From positions 779,610-829,560 of the forward strand of contig GG745333.1 in the NCBI GenBank assembly GCA_000151295.1: a DNA stretch of 49,951 nucleotides. The letters are read 5' to 3'. The DNA comes from Allomyces macrogynus ATCC 38327 (Eukaryota; Blastocladiomycota; Blastocladiomycetes; Blastocladiales; Blastocladiaceae). The translations under genes and the position numbers were made by a program. Each line of letters opens with the position of its first letter. Position 1 is the stretch's first letter. The notes beneath the pieces were generated by a model, which was given only the letters and a program-made list of their open reading frames with translations, was not told the origin of the DNA and did no database searches. Shown piece by piece: positions 1 through 9,749 of this stretch.

Positions 1-64
1 CCAGTACTGCGAACGTGGCGACCGGCCCGTACGCTGGTCGGCAGCGGACACGGCAGGCGATTCG

Positions 65-562
65 TCAGCGACCTCGGGGGCCGAATCGGCGCGTGGCGGG
101 CGTCGCCGCGGCGCGCGCGGCGGCATGCCCAATACCCGAGACGGGTGGCGCGAGATCGGTGCGGGAAGCAGCAGCAGAAGGGACGGGTCGCGGGCGAGCG
201 GCAGGTGCAGCAGGATCAGCAGCAGCCGAGGACGACGAGGACACGGGCGGCGGCGCAGGTTGCGGCGGCTTGTGGAGGATGCTGAAAAGGTCGAGCGCAC
301 CCGCACGACGCGGGAGCCGATCGTCGTGCAGGCTTGGGCCGGCACCTGGCTGGTGCCAGCGCGGACTGGCGAAATTTTGGTCGAGCGTCGACTTCATGGC
401 ACGCAGGGGCGTGCTGGGTCCGGACGGCTGTCTGGACGAGTTCTTGAGCTTGGCGAGAGCGGGCAGGACGGCAACGGCGGGCGCTGCTTGGGCAGGCTCG
501 TTGCGGTTGCCGGACATGGCCACGAGCGGGGCGCGGCGTGATGCGGAATCGCTGCCGTTCAT
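65..562 (-). CDS. Possible N-terminal exon of a disordered protein, partial
   Basis: An open frame begins at an ATG at 562 and reads 165 codons to a stop at 65. The product is rich in Ala, Pro, Ser and Arg, with short runs such as SSSSSAAADPAAPAARP, typical of disordered N-termini elsewhere in this window. A short less biased stretch (residues about 80-95, LPRRAGALDLFSILHK) could be a binding motif. No domain is recognised. The gene probably continues past the left edge: a weak GT near 75 followed by an AG at about position 7 could form an intron, but this is not convincing. The opposite strand is also open here over a similar length, with Arg/Gly-rich translation, and is judged a shadow. Whether this is a gene at all is uncertain. 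Confidence 0.3.
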   Translation of the reverse strand: MNGSDSASRRAPLVAMSGNRNEPAQAAPAVAVLPALAKLKNSSRQPSGPSTPLRAMKSTLDQNFASPRWHQPGAGPSLHDDRLPRRAGALDLFSILHKPPQPAPPPVSSSSSAAADPAAPAARPRPVPSAAASRTDLAPPVSGIGHAAARAAATPATRRFGPRGR

Positions 563-896
563 GGGACAGGGTGGGGGAGCGAGGGGGTGTGCGCGCGTTC
601 GCGGGCAGAACTCTGCAGGTGAGGGCGACGCTGGTCGAATCTAGCGCGGTGCGCCAAGTGGCGGGAACGAGGCGCTCGCGGTGCAGTCGGGATCGTCGTC
701 GTTGCAGCAGCAACGTGGTCGCGGCGGTGGTGGAGCAACACGCGCGTCGGCGCAAGTCGAGTTGGTGGCGCCCCGCCAGCGTGAACAAGCTGCCGAGCCT
801 GTCGCTGTCGCGTGCCAGTGCCCACCCCGCCGATGCACGTCTCGCACCCTGTCTGCACCGACCGAACGGTTGATCAACTTCGACAACGGCGCGCTT
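563..896. other. Stretch with no supported gene
   Basis: This lies between the fragment at the left edge and the likely end of the CFAP58 homologue. The CFAP58 reading frame stays open through here to a stop at 641, but the translation becomes Arg/Cys-rich noise, so I treat it as 3' untranslated or intergenic DNA. No RNA gene or repeat was seen. Confidence 0.4.
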
Positions 897-3800
897 TCAA
901 TCAGTCCACGAGTCATTCTCTCCCGCGGGCAGCGGCGTCGCCACGGCCATGCGTGTTGCGCCCGACGACGCGCCCGGCTGTCCTGTCTGCTCTGCATCCC
1001 CATCCAGCCCGTCGTCCCTCTCCTCCTCGTCATCAACAGGCCCATCCAACCCAAGTCCCTCCCCTCTCCAGTCTCCCGACCCGGCCATGTGCTGTCGTCG
1101 CGTCGCAGGGCGGGCAAGTCGGCAAACTTTCCACCGCTTCCGGGCCGTATGCCCGAAGCGACGGAAACGGACCGAAACGACTTGGCCGACCCGAGCCGCG
1201 TCTCGCGAACGCTCGCCGACGATGACGTCGGCTTGGCCGCACTCCTCAAGCCCTCTCCACCCATCGACGCGTCCAGGTTCGCGTCGAAGCTTGCGGCCAC
1301 ACTCCAAACCAGACCGCCGCTGGTCGATGATGCCGTTGCTCCGCTTGGCACGCCATGTCCCCCACTCGATGCGCCCACACCGACCGCCGGCAACGCAATC
1401 CCGCGCCTTGCCATTTCGCGGCGCTTTTCAAAATAGACGGCCTTGCCCTCGGCCAACTCGCGATCGAGCCCCGCGAGCGTGTACTTGTGCTCCTTGATCT
1501 GCGCGCGGTGCATGTCGAGCTCGGTGCGCATATGCTTGAGCTTGGCCGTGCGCGCCTTGAGCGCCTGCTCCATGGCCGCCAGCTGCTCGAGCACTTCGGG
1601 CCCGACCTGCCGGCTCTGAATCTCCTTGAGCTGCAAATACGTGGCCTCGCGCGCGTGAATCTCGGCCTCCTTGATCTGGTCCTCGCTCGCCTTGGCAATC
1701 AGCGTGCGCTGCAGCGTGTGCAGCAACTGAATCGTCTCGAGCTGGCCCGGATCGGACCCTTCGAGCCGCCGCCACCGGTGAATGTTGACCGGTTTCTGAA
1801 TCTCGTCCGAGAGCACCTTGATGTGGCCCTGTTCCTCGAGCAGCTCGGCCTTGAGCTGGTGCACGGCCTGCTTGAGCGACCCGTGGTCGCGCGTCTGCAG
1901 CTCGAGCAGCCGCTGTTCCGTGACGAGCGCGCGAATCTCGGCCTCGAGCGCCGTGAGCTGCTGCTTCTTTTGCAAATAGTGCTTTTGCGACCGCAATAGC
2001 GCGTACTGGTGCGCCTTGATCGCGTCGTAGACGTGCAGCAGGTCAGCGTCCTGCTTGATGAGCTGCGCCGATAGCCGGTCGCGCTCCGAGACGACGAGCG
2101 CCATCGAGTGCTCTTGCTTTTGCTTTTCGCCCTCGGCCTCCTTGACAAACTGGCTGAGCCGGTTCTCCTCGGCGATTTGCGACCGCACATAGACTTGCGC
2201 AAGCTCGTTCTGGTGCTTCAAGTTGCGCGTCTCGTTATCAATCGCCTCAATCTCCTTGTGCAGCTTGTCCTGGTCGGCAATCTCGCGCGCGAGCTGGTCC
2301 TGCTTGAGTTGGTGTTCTTCCTTGAGCCCATTGATTTGGAAATTCATGACCTTGAGCTGCCGCCGCATCTCGGCAATCTCGTGCTGCGACTCAACCAAGT
2401 TCTTGGCGTGCAAATTGCGGTCCGACTGCACCGTCTCATACAAGTTCTGCTGGTACTTGAGCTTGGTCTCCGAGTCAACGACTTGCCGCTTCAAGCTGAA
2501 CGCCTCGGTCTCGCGCTTCTTGATGTGCCCGAGCAACGTCGAGACCTGTTCCTGCACGGCGGCAATCTTGGTCTCGTACGCGCGCTTGTCCTCTTCGAGC
2601 GCAGCGAGCGCTTTTTCGTGCTTGGTAATCACGCGCAGCGACTGCGCCTGGTCCTGCTCGAAATTGAGCCGCGTCTGCAGCAGCAAAAACGACAAGTTCT
2701 GCTCGCGCTCCGTCTCGGTCGCCAACTTCTTGTAGTTTTGCTCGACGAGGGTCTTTTCGCGCGTCAGGTCCTCGATTGTCTTCTTGCTCTTGTCGATATC
2801 GGCCTTGATCTGGTCCATGGCGCAATACGTCGCCTCGTTCTCGGCAGCCAAGGTCCGCACCGTCGACTCGGCCTCGTGTTTTTTTGCCTCGAGCGCGCGA
2901 ATCTTTTTCTGAAGACCGTCGTGCACCTTGGTGTTCTTGGCCAAATCGTCGCCGACCTTGGCCAAATCGACCTCGCGCTTGCGCAATTCCTTGAGAATGC
3001 CGTTATTTTCTTCGACGAGCGCATTTGTCACCATGATCTGCTCGTCGCACTCAGCGCGATACTTGTCGGCCTTGGTCACGAGCGTCTCGTGGTCGCGCGC
3101 GAGTTTATCGAGCATTTGCTTTTGCGTCTTGGCCTGGTTCTGTAAGAGCGCAATATCGTCAATCGCCCGATTCACGTGGTCCTGCTTTTGCTTGACTTCG
3201 GCAATCTTGACCGACACGACGTCGCGCATGTCACGCAAATCGGCCTCGAGGTTCTCCTTGTTTCGCAATTCCGCATCTACGTCCATCTTACGCGCAGCGA
3301 CCTTTTCCTTGAGCAAATGAATATCGGCCTCGAGCAAACGCCGCTCCGCGTCCAAGTGCCGCGTCGTATCGGCCATATCCGCGACTCGCGTACGTAAATG
3401 CGCGATGCGTTCGAGCTCCGTGTCCAAGTCCTTGAGTGCCTCCTCCTTGACCTTGACGAGATCATTGATGGTCCGCTCCTGCGCGGCCGAGAGCCCGACA
3501 CCCTGCGCAACGGTCGCGCGCAAATCATTCACTTCGATCCGCAACTGTCGCAACTCGTCCTTCGACTTATCCTCCTTGACCCTCGCCGACTCCAAAAACT
3601 CGTTGGCGCGCTTAATCTGCCCGCGCAACGTCCGAATCGTCGCCTCGTCGTGCGACGTCGACTCCGAGAGCACTTTGGCCGTGTGCACGTTCTCGTGGAA
3701 CGCGCGGTGCATGTGCGCGTATTGGTCGAACAGGCGGCAGCCCGTCATGACCGACCGCACCAACGACCGGTGCAGTTTTTCGTACTCGACGCGGAACTTG

Positions 3801-4183
3801 GCCAGCGTGTCGTCGTCGCCCGCCACGTCGGCGAGCGTCGCGCGGAATTCGCCCTCGGCGGTCGCGAGCAGCGCTTCGATTCGCGTTTTTTCGTCGGCAC
3901 CGGGGACGGGCGGGATGATGGCGGTGGTGCTGCTCGGGATTGGCGAGGGGGAGGAGCCGCCGGGGTGCAGGCTGGCGCGGCGTGCGGAGGACGGCGGGAG
4001 GGCGGAGCCGCTGGTGGAGGTTGTCGGTGCGACGGTGCTGGCATCGGTGTTGATTTTGGTGGGCGAGGTGCGGGTACTGCTCGCGTCCGGCGAGGTTGTT
4101 TGGGTTGTTTCTGGGGAAGCGGGTCGGCCGGTTTGTGCCGCTGACGCGGTCGCGCCGGTGGAGGTTGGTGGTGCCGGGTCCAT
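897..4183 (-). CDS. CFAP58: CFAP58 (CCDC147) axonemal coiled-coil protein
   Basis: Cilia- and flagella-associated protein 58 is a coiled-coil protein of the axoneme needed for normal flagellar structure and beating. The ATG at 4183 opens a Ser/Thr/Pro-rich disordered leader of about 95 residues. Some 850 residues of almost unbroken coiled coil follow, with heptads rich in Lys, Glu, Leu and Gln. The family signature is clear near 1770-1800, where the protein reads PVNIHRWRRLEGSDPGQ, and then LIAKASEDQIKEAEI and QVGPEVLEQLAAMEQALKA. An in-frame ATG at 4291 would add 36 residues of poor quality. After the conserved end (EKRREMARRG, near 1420) comes a Ser/Gly-rich tail. The main frame stays open to 641 but turns Arg-rich, whereas another frame gives an acidic tail (PVDDEEERDDGLDGDAEQ) stopping at 897. 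An unresolved intron near 1100-1200 is therefore likely, and 897 is a best guess for the end. Confidence 0.88.
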
Positions 4184-4551
4184 GATGCCGGCCGTGCGGA
4201 ATGCAGCGAGTAGCGTGCTGGTGTTGCGAGTGTGGTGAAGTTGGCCTGGAAGGCTGCAAGTCGCAGATGACTCCGGGCGGTCGCAAATCATGGAAGTGCT
4301 GGTGATCTACGACATACGTGACCGCGGTCAGACAAGCAGCCCAATACAGATCTGTTCCGACCCATTGCGGGCTCCAGGCGCATCAGCGGCCCGCTCAAAT
4401 ATCAAGGCAAATCCTTGAAAACAGAACCGCCACAAAGTCCTCTATTTAGTCCACACGGACGAGTCCTCCTCCGCTGCCCCTGTTCCCAAGTCATATCCAT
4501 CTTGTGATTATCTCCATCCGTTCGACCCGACCCTCCACTCGATCCACCAGC
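4184..4551. other. Intergenic, 5' flank of CFAP58
   Basis: These 368 bases separate the CFAP58 start from the stop of the upstream same-strand gene, so they should hold the CFAP58 promoter and the neighbour's 3' end. No obvious TATA element, RNA gene or long open frame was seen. Confidence 0.5.
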
Positions 4552-5679
4552 TTAGTCCGGGAACCGCAATTGGTCCGTCGACGCCGGCAGCGGCACGTCC
4601 GGCGCAGCATCCTCGACCGCAGCCAAGACCGACGTCTCGACCGCCAACGAATACGTCGACGGCGGCAACGGCGTCTTGACAGCCGACCGCGCGACTTCAG
4701 CGGTCGCCGGGCGCGGACGCACGGCCGGTTCGGCGGTATCAAGGTCGTGTTGCGCAATTTTTCCGTTACTACGCGCCACGTCTGCCGACGCCGGCCGCGG
4801 GGCCGTCGTCGTTGACCCGGCGGCAATCGAGTAACTCGAAGGGGGCAGTGGCGTCCTGATTGCCGCGCGGTCTGCGTCCACCGGCACTCCCGCCTCGGCA
4901 TCGTCACCCGCGGCGTGTACGGCCGCCAGCGAGTACATCGACGGCGGCAACGGCGTCTTGACGGCCGTCCGCGCCATCACGTCCGCCGACGACGGCAGCG
5001 GCACGCGCGTCGGATCGATTCTCGACGCGGATTGACGCACGTTCGCGGACCACGGGCGCGGGCTCGTCGTGTTGGGCCGCGGGAGGAGAGGAATGGTTGC
5101 GGGCACGACGTCGTCGGTTGCAGCGGGCACAGGTGTCGGCGCCGGAGCGGGGGTTGGGGTCGGGGTCGAGGTCGGCGCGGCAGCGGGCTTGGTTGTGGAG
5201 GATGGCGCACTGGACGTAGAGGTAGCGGCGGCGGGGGTCAGCTGCTGCGGCGCCGGCGCGGGGGTACGGTCGGGGCCGAGGTCGCGCCCGGACGCGGAAA
5301 TTTTGTAATTCTTGTACCCCTCGAAAGTGCTGGTTGGCAGCGCGGCGTCGTCGGCGGCCGGGTCCGTGGCTAGCGTAACCGGAGAGCGTCAGCGAAGTAG
5401 GAAGACAGCGAGGAGATGCGGATCGCAGCGATTATTACCCGGCTCGGTGTCAGGCTTCACGCCATTCTTGCCCGGCAAGCTCGTGCCCGTCTTTTCTTCG
5501 GGGCCCACAGCGCTCTGCTGGGTGGCCTTGGACGCACCGCATCCCTATAATGTACAGTAGGTCGGTGCTGATCAAAGTTGGGCTCGTGTATGCGGACGGA
5601 TGGGGATGCAGCTGCCCTCACTCGCGCGGCCGGAGTAGGCACTAGGTTGCGGCATGATGGTGGGACGCGCACGGACCAT
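4552..5679 (-). CDS. Probable dually acylated MGCGASK protein with TPLPPS repeats
   Basis: Three exons are proposed: 5679-5677 (ATG only), 5544-5439 and 5369-4552, giving 308 residues. Exon 2 starts right after TTATAG and reads GCGASKATQQSAVGPEEK. With a preceding Met this is MGCGASK, a textbook N-myristoylation (Gly2) plus palmitoylation (Cys3) signal. Exons 2 and 3 join in frame across GTAATA...GCTAG. The ATG-only first exon, with donor GTCCGT directly after ATG, is inferred and is the weak point. After a linker (FEGYKNYKISASGRDL) and a Pro/Ala/Thr tract, the C-terminal half holds three imperfect repeats of PRPASADVARS followed by AVKTPLPPSTYSLA. No known domain is recognised. Many ciliary and signalling membrane proteins start this way, and the gene lies behind CFAP58, but a ciliary role is only a guess. 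Confidence 0.55.
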
Positions 5680-6259
5680 TGCGTCGATTAAGTTGCTGGA
5701 AAAGGGTAAGGTGAGGTGCGGAGAGCGGCTGTAGTAAGGGCGCAGTTGAGGAAGGTGGTGCAGTCAGCCGTTGGCATGCAGCGCGTGCAGAGACGAGATT
5801 TGGCGAGGCGAGGAGACAAGTGCGGGCCGCGTGTAGGTTGTCAATTCTGGCTGGGCAGATTCTTGGTGCTGCCAGTCGGCAGTCAGTGGAGCAGGAGCAG
5901 ACCTGCAAAGAGCAGCGAGTCAGCGAGAGGTCAACCTGATCAAGGGCAGGCACGCCGTATAGAACCACACGTGACCGCGTTCTGCTCGTTCTGGCCGGCC
6001 GAGGTTGCTCTTGGTGCTTTCGCATTTGCTTTTCTCTCTACTCTCATCGCCCCATTTTCCTAATCGTTTCTCCTCGGTCCTCTCGTCGTGAGTCTCTGTG
6101 CTCGCTTCCTGGGAGCGAAACGACAAGAGAATGACGGCACACGGCAAACATGCAATGAAAAGCACATACAAAAGCGATCCGGCCCTCCTCTCAACTTGGC
6201 GCGCAATTCGAACCCTCCAACAACAAAAAAAAAGACGAATAGCACGTCCAGTCGTCGCT
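5680..6259. other. Intergenic, no gene seen
   Basis: These 580 bases lie between two minus-strand genes and should hold the promoter of the acylated repeat protein and the 3' end of the acyltransferase. Open frames here are short and biased. No RNA gene was recognised. Short A-rich runs occur near 6225-6235, close to the acyltransferase stop. Confidence 0.5.
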
Positions 6260-7843
6260 TTACTGCGTCTTTTTGGCCGCCGACACGCCCCCGCGCTTCG
6301 GGCCCGGGACAATAAACGTGATGAGCAGCACCACGACCACGGCAATGTGGCCGACCCAGTAGAGCGCGTTGAAAGCCTGCCAGATGGCCTGGAACGTGAG
6401 CAAATCAAATCCGAGCGCCGCATAGTACAGCGCCGAGGTCGTGAGCAGCCAGCACGTCACGTTCACGAGCACGCGCCCCGCGGCCGACGCGCTGAGTGCC
6501 TTGACGAGCGGCGCGACGGTGCGCGTCAGCCGTCTCTCGGCCTCCATGTCGACAAACTCGAGCGCGAACGCAAACGCGTAGCCCGGGTGGAACCCGTGCC
6601 AGATGGCGAGGAACGAGAGCGTGCCGAGCGCAGATAATTGCTTGTTGCCCAAGAACTTAAGCCGCTTGAACAGGTAGAGCTTGGCCCAGTGGTTGGTATT
6701 GATGTTGAAGTGCGCAATGATTTGGCCCAGCGACGTCGCCGACTCGAACGCCCACGCGCGAATGTTGCTCAGACCCGTCCACCGCGCCGTTTGGCCGTCG
6801 GGGTAGAGACCGTCAAACGAGAGACCCGACAGCGCGCACGACCCGTCGGTCAGCAGCCAGATGCCAACGTACTTGGCGAGCGCCGTCTTGCCGCACCACC
6901 ACGCCAGGTAGAGCCGCTCGTAGTAGGGCGCGGTCGCGAATTCGGGCGCGAGCACGACCGACGAAGTAAAGTACATTTGCAGCACCTGCGTCACGCCGAG
7001 GTAGAGCAGGGCCTTAGCAAAGGTCTTGGCCGCGTAGCCGGCACTCGACTTGAGCAGCATCTTGACAGGCACATTCACGGGCACAGCCTCCTTGGCGCCC
7101 ATGGGCACGTAGGTCGCAAACAGGTCGAGCGAGAGGTACTTGCGGTAGAGCGCAAACGAAAACTGCGGGCCGACGAGGAACGAGCCCGTGAAGTAGGCGA
7201 ACCCGAGCGTCTCGAGGTACGACGGCACGTGCACGAGCGACAGGTCACCGGCCCACGCGGTCGGGACCCGCGTGTCCTCGGTCACGACGCGTGCTGGCGG
7301 AGTCGCGGCCGTGGGCTTGGCGTCGGCACTCTTGGCACCCTTGACGTCGGTGCCCGAATCCGACGTGGTACGCGACGCGGCCGGCGGCTTGGTAGCGAGG
7401 TGCTTGGAACCGTCGGCCCAGTCAAACGCGAACCCGATCATGCGCAGCGTCAAGACCGACTGCGGCGTGGTCCAGTTGATGTCGTACGACTCGGACGCGT
7501 GGAAGTAGTAGGCGATCAGCAGGTAGGCAAAGTTGAAGATGAACGAGGCCGCGGCCACGAGCCAGCGCGACTTGGGCGGGACGCGCAGCACTTCGCCGAG
7601 CTTGCACAGCGCCCATGTCGTGGAAATGGTCGCGAACGAGTGCACAAGGTCGGTGCCGCAGAAAAAGTAGGCAATGGCGAGCCCAAGCACAACATTGACG
7701 GCGTTGCGCGTCGACGCGCCGACTGAGGGCGTGAGAAGCACACGCTGCATGAGCGCGGCCGGGTAGGCAGCGAGCACGGCGAGCAGCAGACGCAACGTGG
7801 GCTCGGGGATGCCCGACGCGTCGGCGAGGGCGTGTACGACCAT
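6260..7843 (-). CDS. LPCAT3: MBOAT lysophospholipid acyltransferase, LPCAT3 type
   Basis: This single-exon gene encodes 527 residues and is a membrane-bound O-acyltransferase, which moves an acyl chain from acyl-CoA onto lysophospholipids (Lands cycle) in the ER membrane. About ten hydrophobic segments span the protein. The catalytic-site His lies in LAIWHGFHPGYAFAFALEF (about residues 410-428), and the conserved upstream block is NHWAKLYLFKRLKFLGNK (about 375-395), both closest in wording to LPCAT3/MBOAT5 rather than the ALE1/MBOAT2 group. A Lys/Ala/Asp-rich loop at about 155-195 looks cytosolic and disordered. The protein ends KKTQ, which fits a KKXX retrieval signal for the ER. The ATG at 7843 starts a plausible first helix and no upstream ATG competes. 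It is followed downstream by no same-strand partner closer than 580 bases. Confidence 0.9.
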   Translation of the reverse strand: MVVHALADASGIPEPTLRLLLAVLAAYPAALMQRVLLTPSVGASTRNAVNVVLGLAIAYFFCGTDLVHSFATISTTWALCKLGEVLRVPPKSRWLVAAASFIFNFAYLLIAYYFHASESYDINWTTPQSVLTLRMIGFAFDWADGSKHLATKPPAASRTTSDSGTDVKGAKSADAKPTAATPPARVVTEDTRVPTAWAGDLSLVHVPSYLETLGFAYFTGSFLVGPQFSFALYRKYLSLDLFATYVPMGAKEAVPVNVPVKMLLKSSAGYAAKTFAKALLYLGVTQVLQMYFTSSVVLAPEFATAPYYERLYLAWWCGKTALAKYVGIWLLTDGSCALSGLSFDGLYPDGQTARWTGLSNIRAWAFESATSLGQIIAHFNINTNHWAKLYLFKRLKFLGNKQLSALGTLSFLAIWHGFHPGYAFAFALEFVDMEAERRLTRTVAPLVKALSASAAGRVLVNVTCWLLTTSALYYAALGFDLLTFQAIWQAFNALYWVGHIAVVVVLLITFIVPGPKRGGVSAAKKTQ

Positions 7844-8399
7844 GGCGATGATGGTTGGACGTGCGGGCAGGGCAAAGGAGGAAGAAGAATCTGGGATGCG
7901 GTTGGACTAGACGAGGGAGATCAGGGATGCTGCCGGCCACGGATTGCGGGGGAGAGCGCAGAGTGGAGGCGCCGGGGCTCACACTATGCGTGCAGAGATT
8001 GCGGGCCACGGGGCTCGTCGCCGTCGTCGTCTTGGGTCGTCGCCGTCGCTGTTGGGTCGGCGGTCGCCGTCGAGATTCCTGCCGGCGTGGGGAGTGCTTT
8101 GCTTTTCTATGATCACAAATCACGTGGGTCGCGACCAAAACAACCCTTTGCACTCGTGCACCAGCGACCGTGCTGCATCTGAAAGACAGACCGGGAGGTG
8201 CGAGGTACGGCGACGGCGTTCTGCACGACGACGATAAGCGGATGGTGGTGGAGAGTGACCATGCGAGAAGGCTCACGATGCCGGCTGCAGGCCTGCGCGC
8301 GATCACCGTCTGGCCACGAACAAACAAAAAAAAAACGTCAACAAAAACAACAACTGGTCCTGTACATTACTCTCCACAGCACACGCTCTCCCCACCCGC
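7844..8399. other. Intergenic, no gene seen
   Basis: This 556-base gap separates the acyltransferase start from the end of the cytochrome b5 reductase gene, both on the minus strand. Open frames present are Arg-rich and unconvincing. An A-rich patch lies at 8325-8350. No RNA gene or repeat family was recognised. Confidence 0.5.
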
Positions 8400-9411
8400 C
8401 TAGAACTTGAACACCTGGTCGTTGGCCTTGGAAATGGTCTGCGCCTTGTCGAACCCGAGCTCCTCGGCGTACCCCGTCAGGGCCTTGACCATGGGCGGCG
8501 GCCCGCACAGCAGCACCTTGACGTCCTTGGACGCACCGGGCAAGTGCTGCGCGACGATATCCTTGGTGACAAACCCGACCCCACCGGTCCAGCTCGCCGG
8601 AGGGTTGTTGAGCACGTAGTAGACGGCAAACTGGTCCGGGTGCGCAGCGACCCAACGCATCGAGTTCGGCCTTCATCAAAATATCCTCTTCGTTGACGTT
8701 CGCGAAAATCAGGCGCAGCTGCGTCTTGTCCTCTGGGTTCGCGAGCACGGCTTGGATCACCTGGAACATGGGTGTGATACCCGTGCCGCCGGCAATCATG
8801 CCGATGGCGCGCACCATGTTGGGTGTGTACTTGAACTGGCCCTTGGGGCCCTTGACCGAGATCGTTTCGCCAATCTTCAGTTCGGCGACGAGCTTGGAAA
8901 TGTTGCCCGTCGGGTACGACTTGATGAGCAGGTCAAAGTAACCCTTGAGGTCGTTGGACGAGACGGGCGTGTAGGACCGCTGCACGTCCTTGTCGTTGAT
9001 GCGTGCCTTGATGGAGATGTGCTGCCCAATCGGCAGGCCAAACGTCATGTCGGGCGACGGCAGCGCGAACCGGTAGACGGCCGTGTTGTGCGAGATTTGC
9101 GTCTTGGAGTGCAGCGGGAAGTCGCGCCACTCGTCAGCGGACAGCGCAACGTCGAGCGAGCCTGGAGATATGGTCAACAAAGCTGGTGAGCAACGGGATC
9201 ATCTTCGCGCACAGCGGCCGAAGTGGACCGTACGCTTCTTGCCGTCGGACGTGCCACACACGGTCCTGGTCGTGAGGAGGACCACAAGCGACGCGACGAG
9301 CGCCGAGGCAGCGGCCACTGCCGTATGGCCGGGGGTCTTGTAAGCGACGATTCCGGCAGCGCCAATAATCGCGGCGATCAGGCCCGTCGTAGTCTTGGAG
9401 CAGCACGACAT
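8400..9411 (-). CDS. CBR1: NADH-cytochrome b5 reductase, frame broken by one base
   Basis: The enzyme passes electrons from NADH through FAD to cytochrome b5, for sterol and fatty-acid desaturation, at the ER or outer mitochondrial membrane. Exon 1 (9411-9234) encodes MSCCSK and two hydrophobic segments that would anchor it. Intron GTACGG...TCTCCAG (9233-9162) joins in frame to exon 2 (9161-8400). Visible motifs are the FAD-binding RSYTPVSS, the NADH-binding [12 protein letters not shown], and CGPPPMVK near the C-terminus, ending DQVFKF. After [10 protein letters not shown] the frame shifts: the rest of the family sequence ([20 protein letters not shown]) continues in another frame. One extra C in the CCC at 8651-8653 explains this; removing it gives 312 residues, normal for the family. 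An assembly error is likeliest, since both halves are well conserved; a recent pseudogene is possible. Confidence 0.9.
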
Positions 9412-9749
9412 GGTGGTGAAGCGGTTGTTGCGTGCAGTTGCAGGTGCTGGCTGGCGAGCTGAAGGGAGAAAGCGTGCGCTGCTGCCTGCTGCTGGGTTGT
9501 CGGTGCGAATTTGCTCCAGCGACGTGCTGGTGGGCGAGATGACGGCGGCCACGTCGTTGAATCGTTGGGCACGCGTGTTGGCGCAGTGGGGCAACCGTTG
9601 ATGGCAGGGCCAGCGGCCTGATTAGGGTTTCGTCGTTGCAAGCGAGAGCCCGGCTAGGTTTTGGCGTCGATCAGTTGTGATCAGAGCGGTTCGCATTTCG
9701 CAGTGATCGTCGTCGTCGTCGTCGTCGTCGTCGCCGGAATTATTAACCA
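9412..9749. promoter_or_regulatory. Divergent promoter region between CBR1 and the RRN5-like gene
   Basis: These 338 bases separate two genes transcribed away from each other, so both promoters must lie here unless they use remote sites. The right end carries a TCG trinucleotide repeat and an AT-rich patch (AATTATTAACCAATG) just before the plus-strand start. No TATA box is evident. Confidence 0.5.
9707..9733 (+). repeat. (TCG)9 trinucleotide microsatellite
   Basis: Nine perfect TCG units lie 16 bases upstream of the RRN5-like start codon, in its presumed 5' untranslated region. Confidence 0.9.

Noticed and set aside
15..644. Plus-strand open frame of 209 codons at the left edge
   Set aside because: Arg/Gly-rich translation opposite a more natural Ala/Pro/Ser-rich minus-strand frame; high GC keeps several frames open here.
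1355..3145. Long Leu/Arg-rich open frames on the plus strand across CFAP58
   Set aside because: They mirror the coiled-coil codons of the minus-strand gene; Leu-rich antisense translation is the expected shadow.
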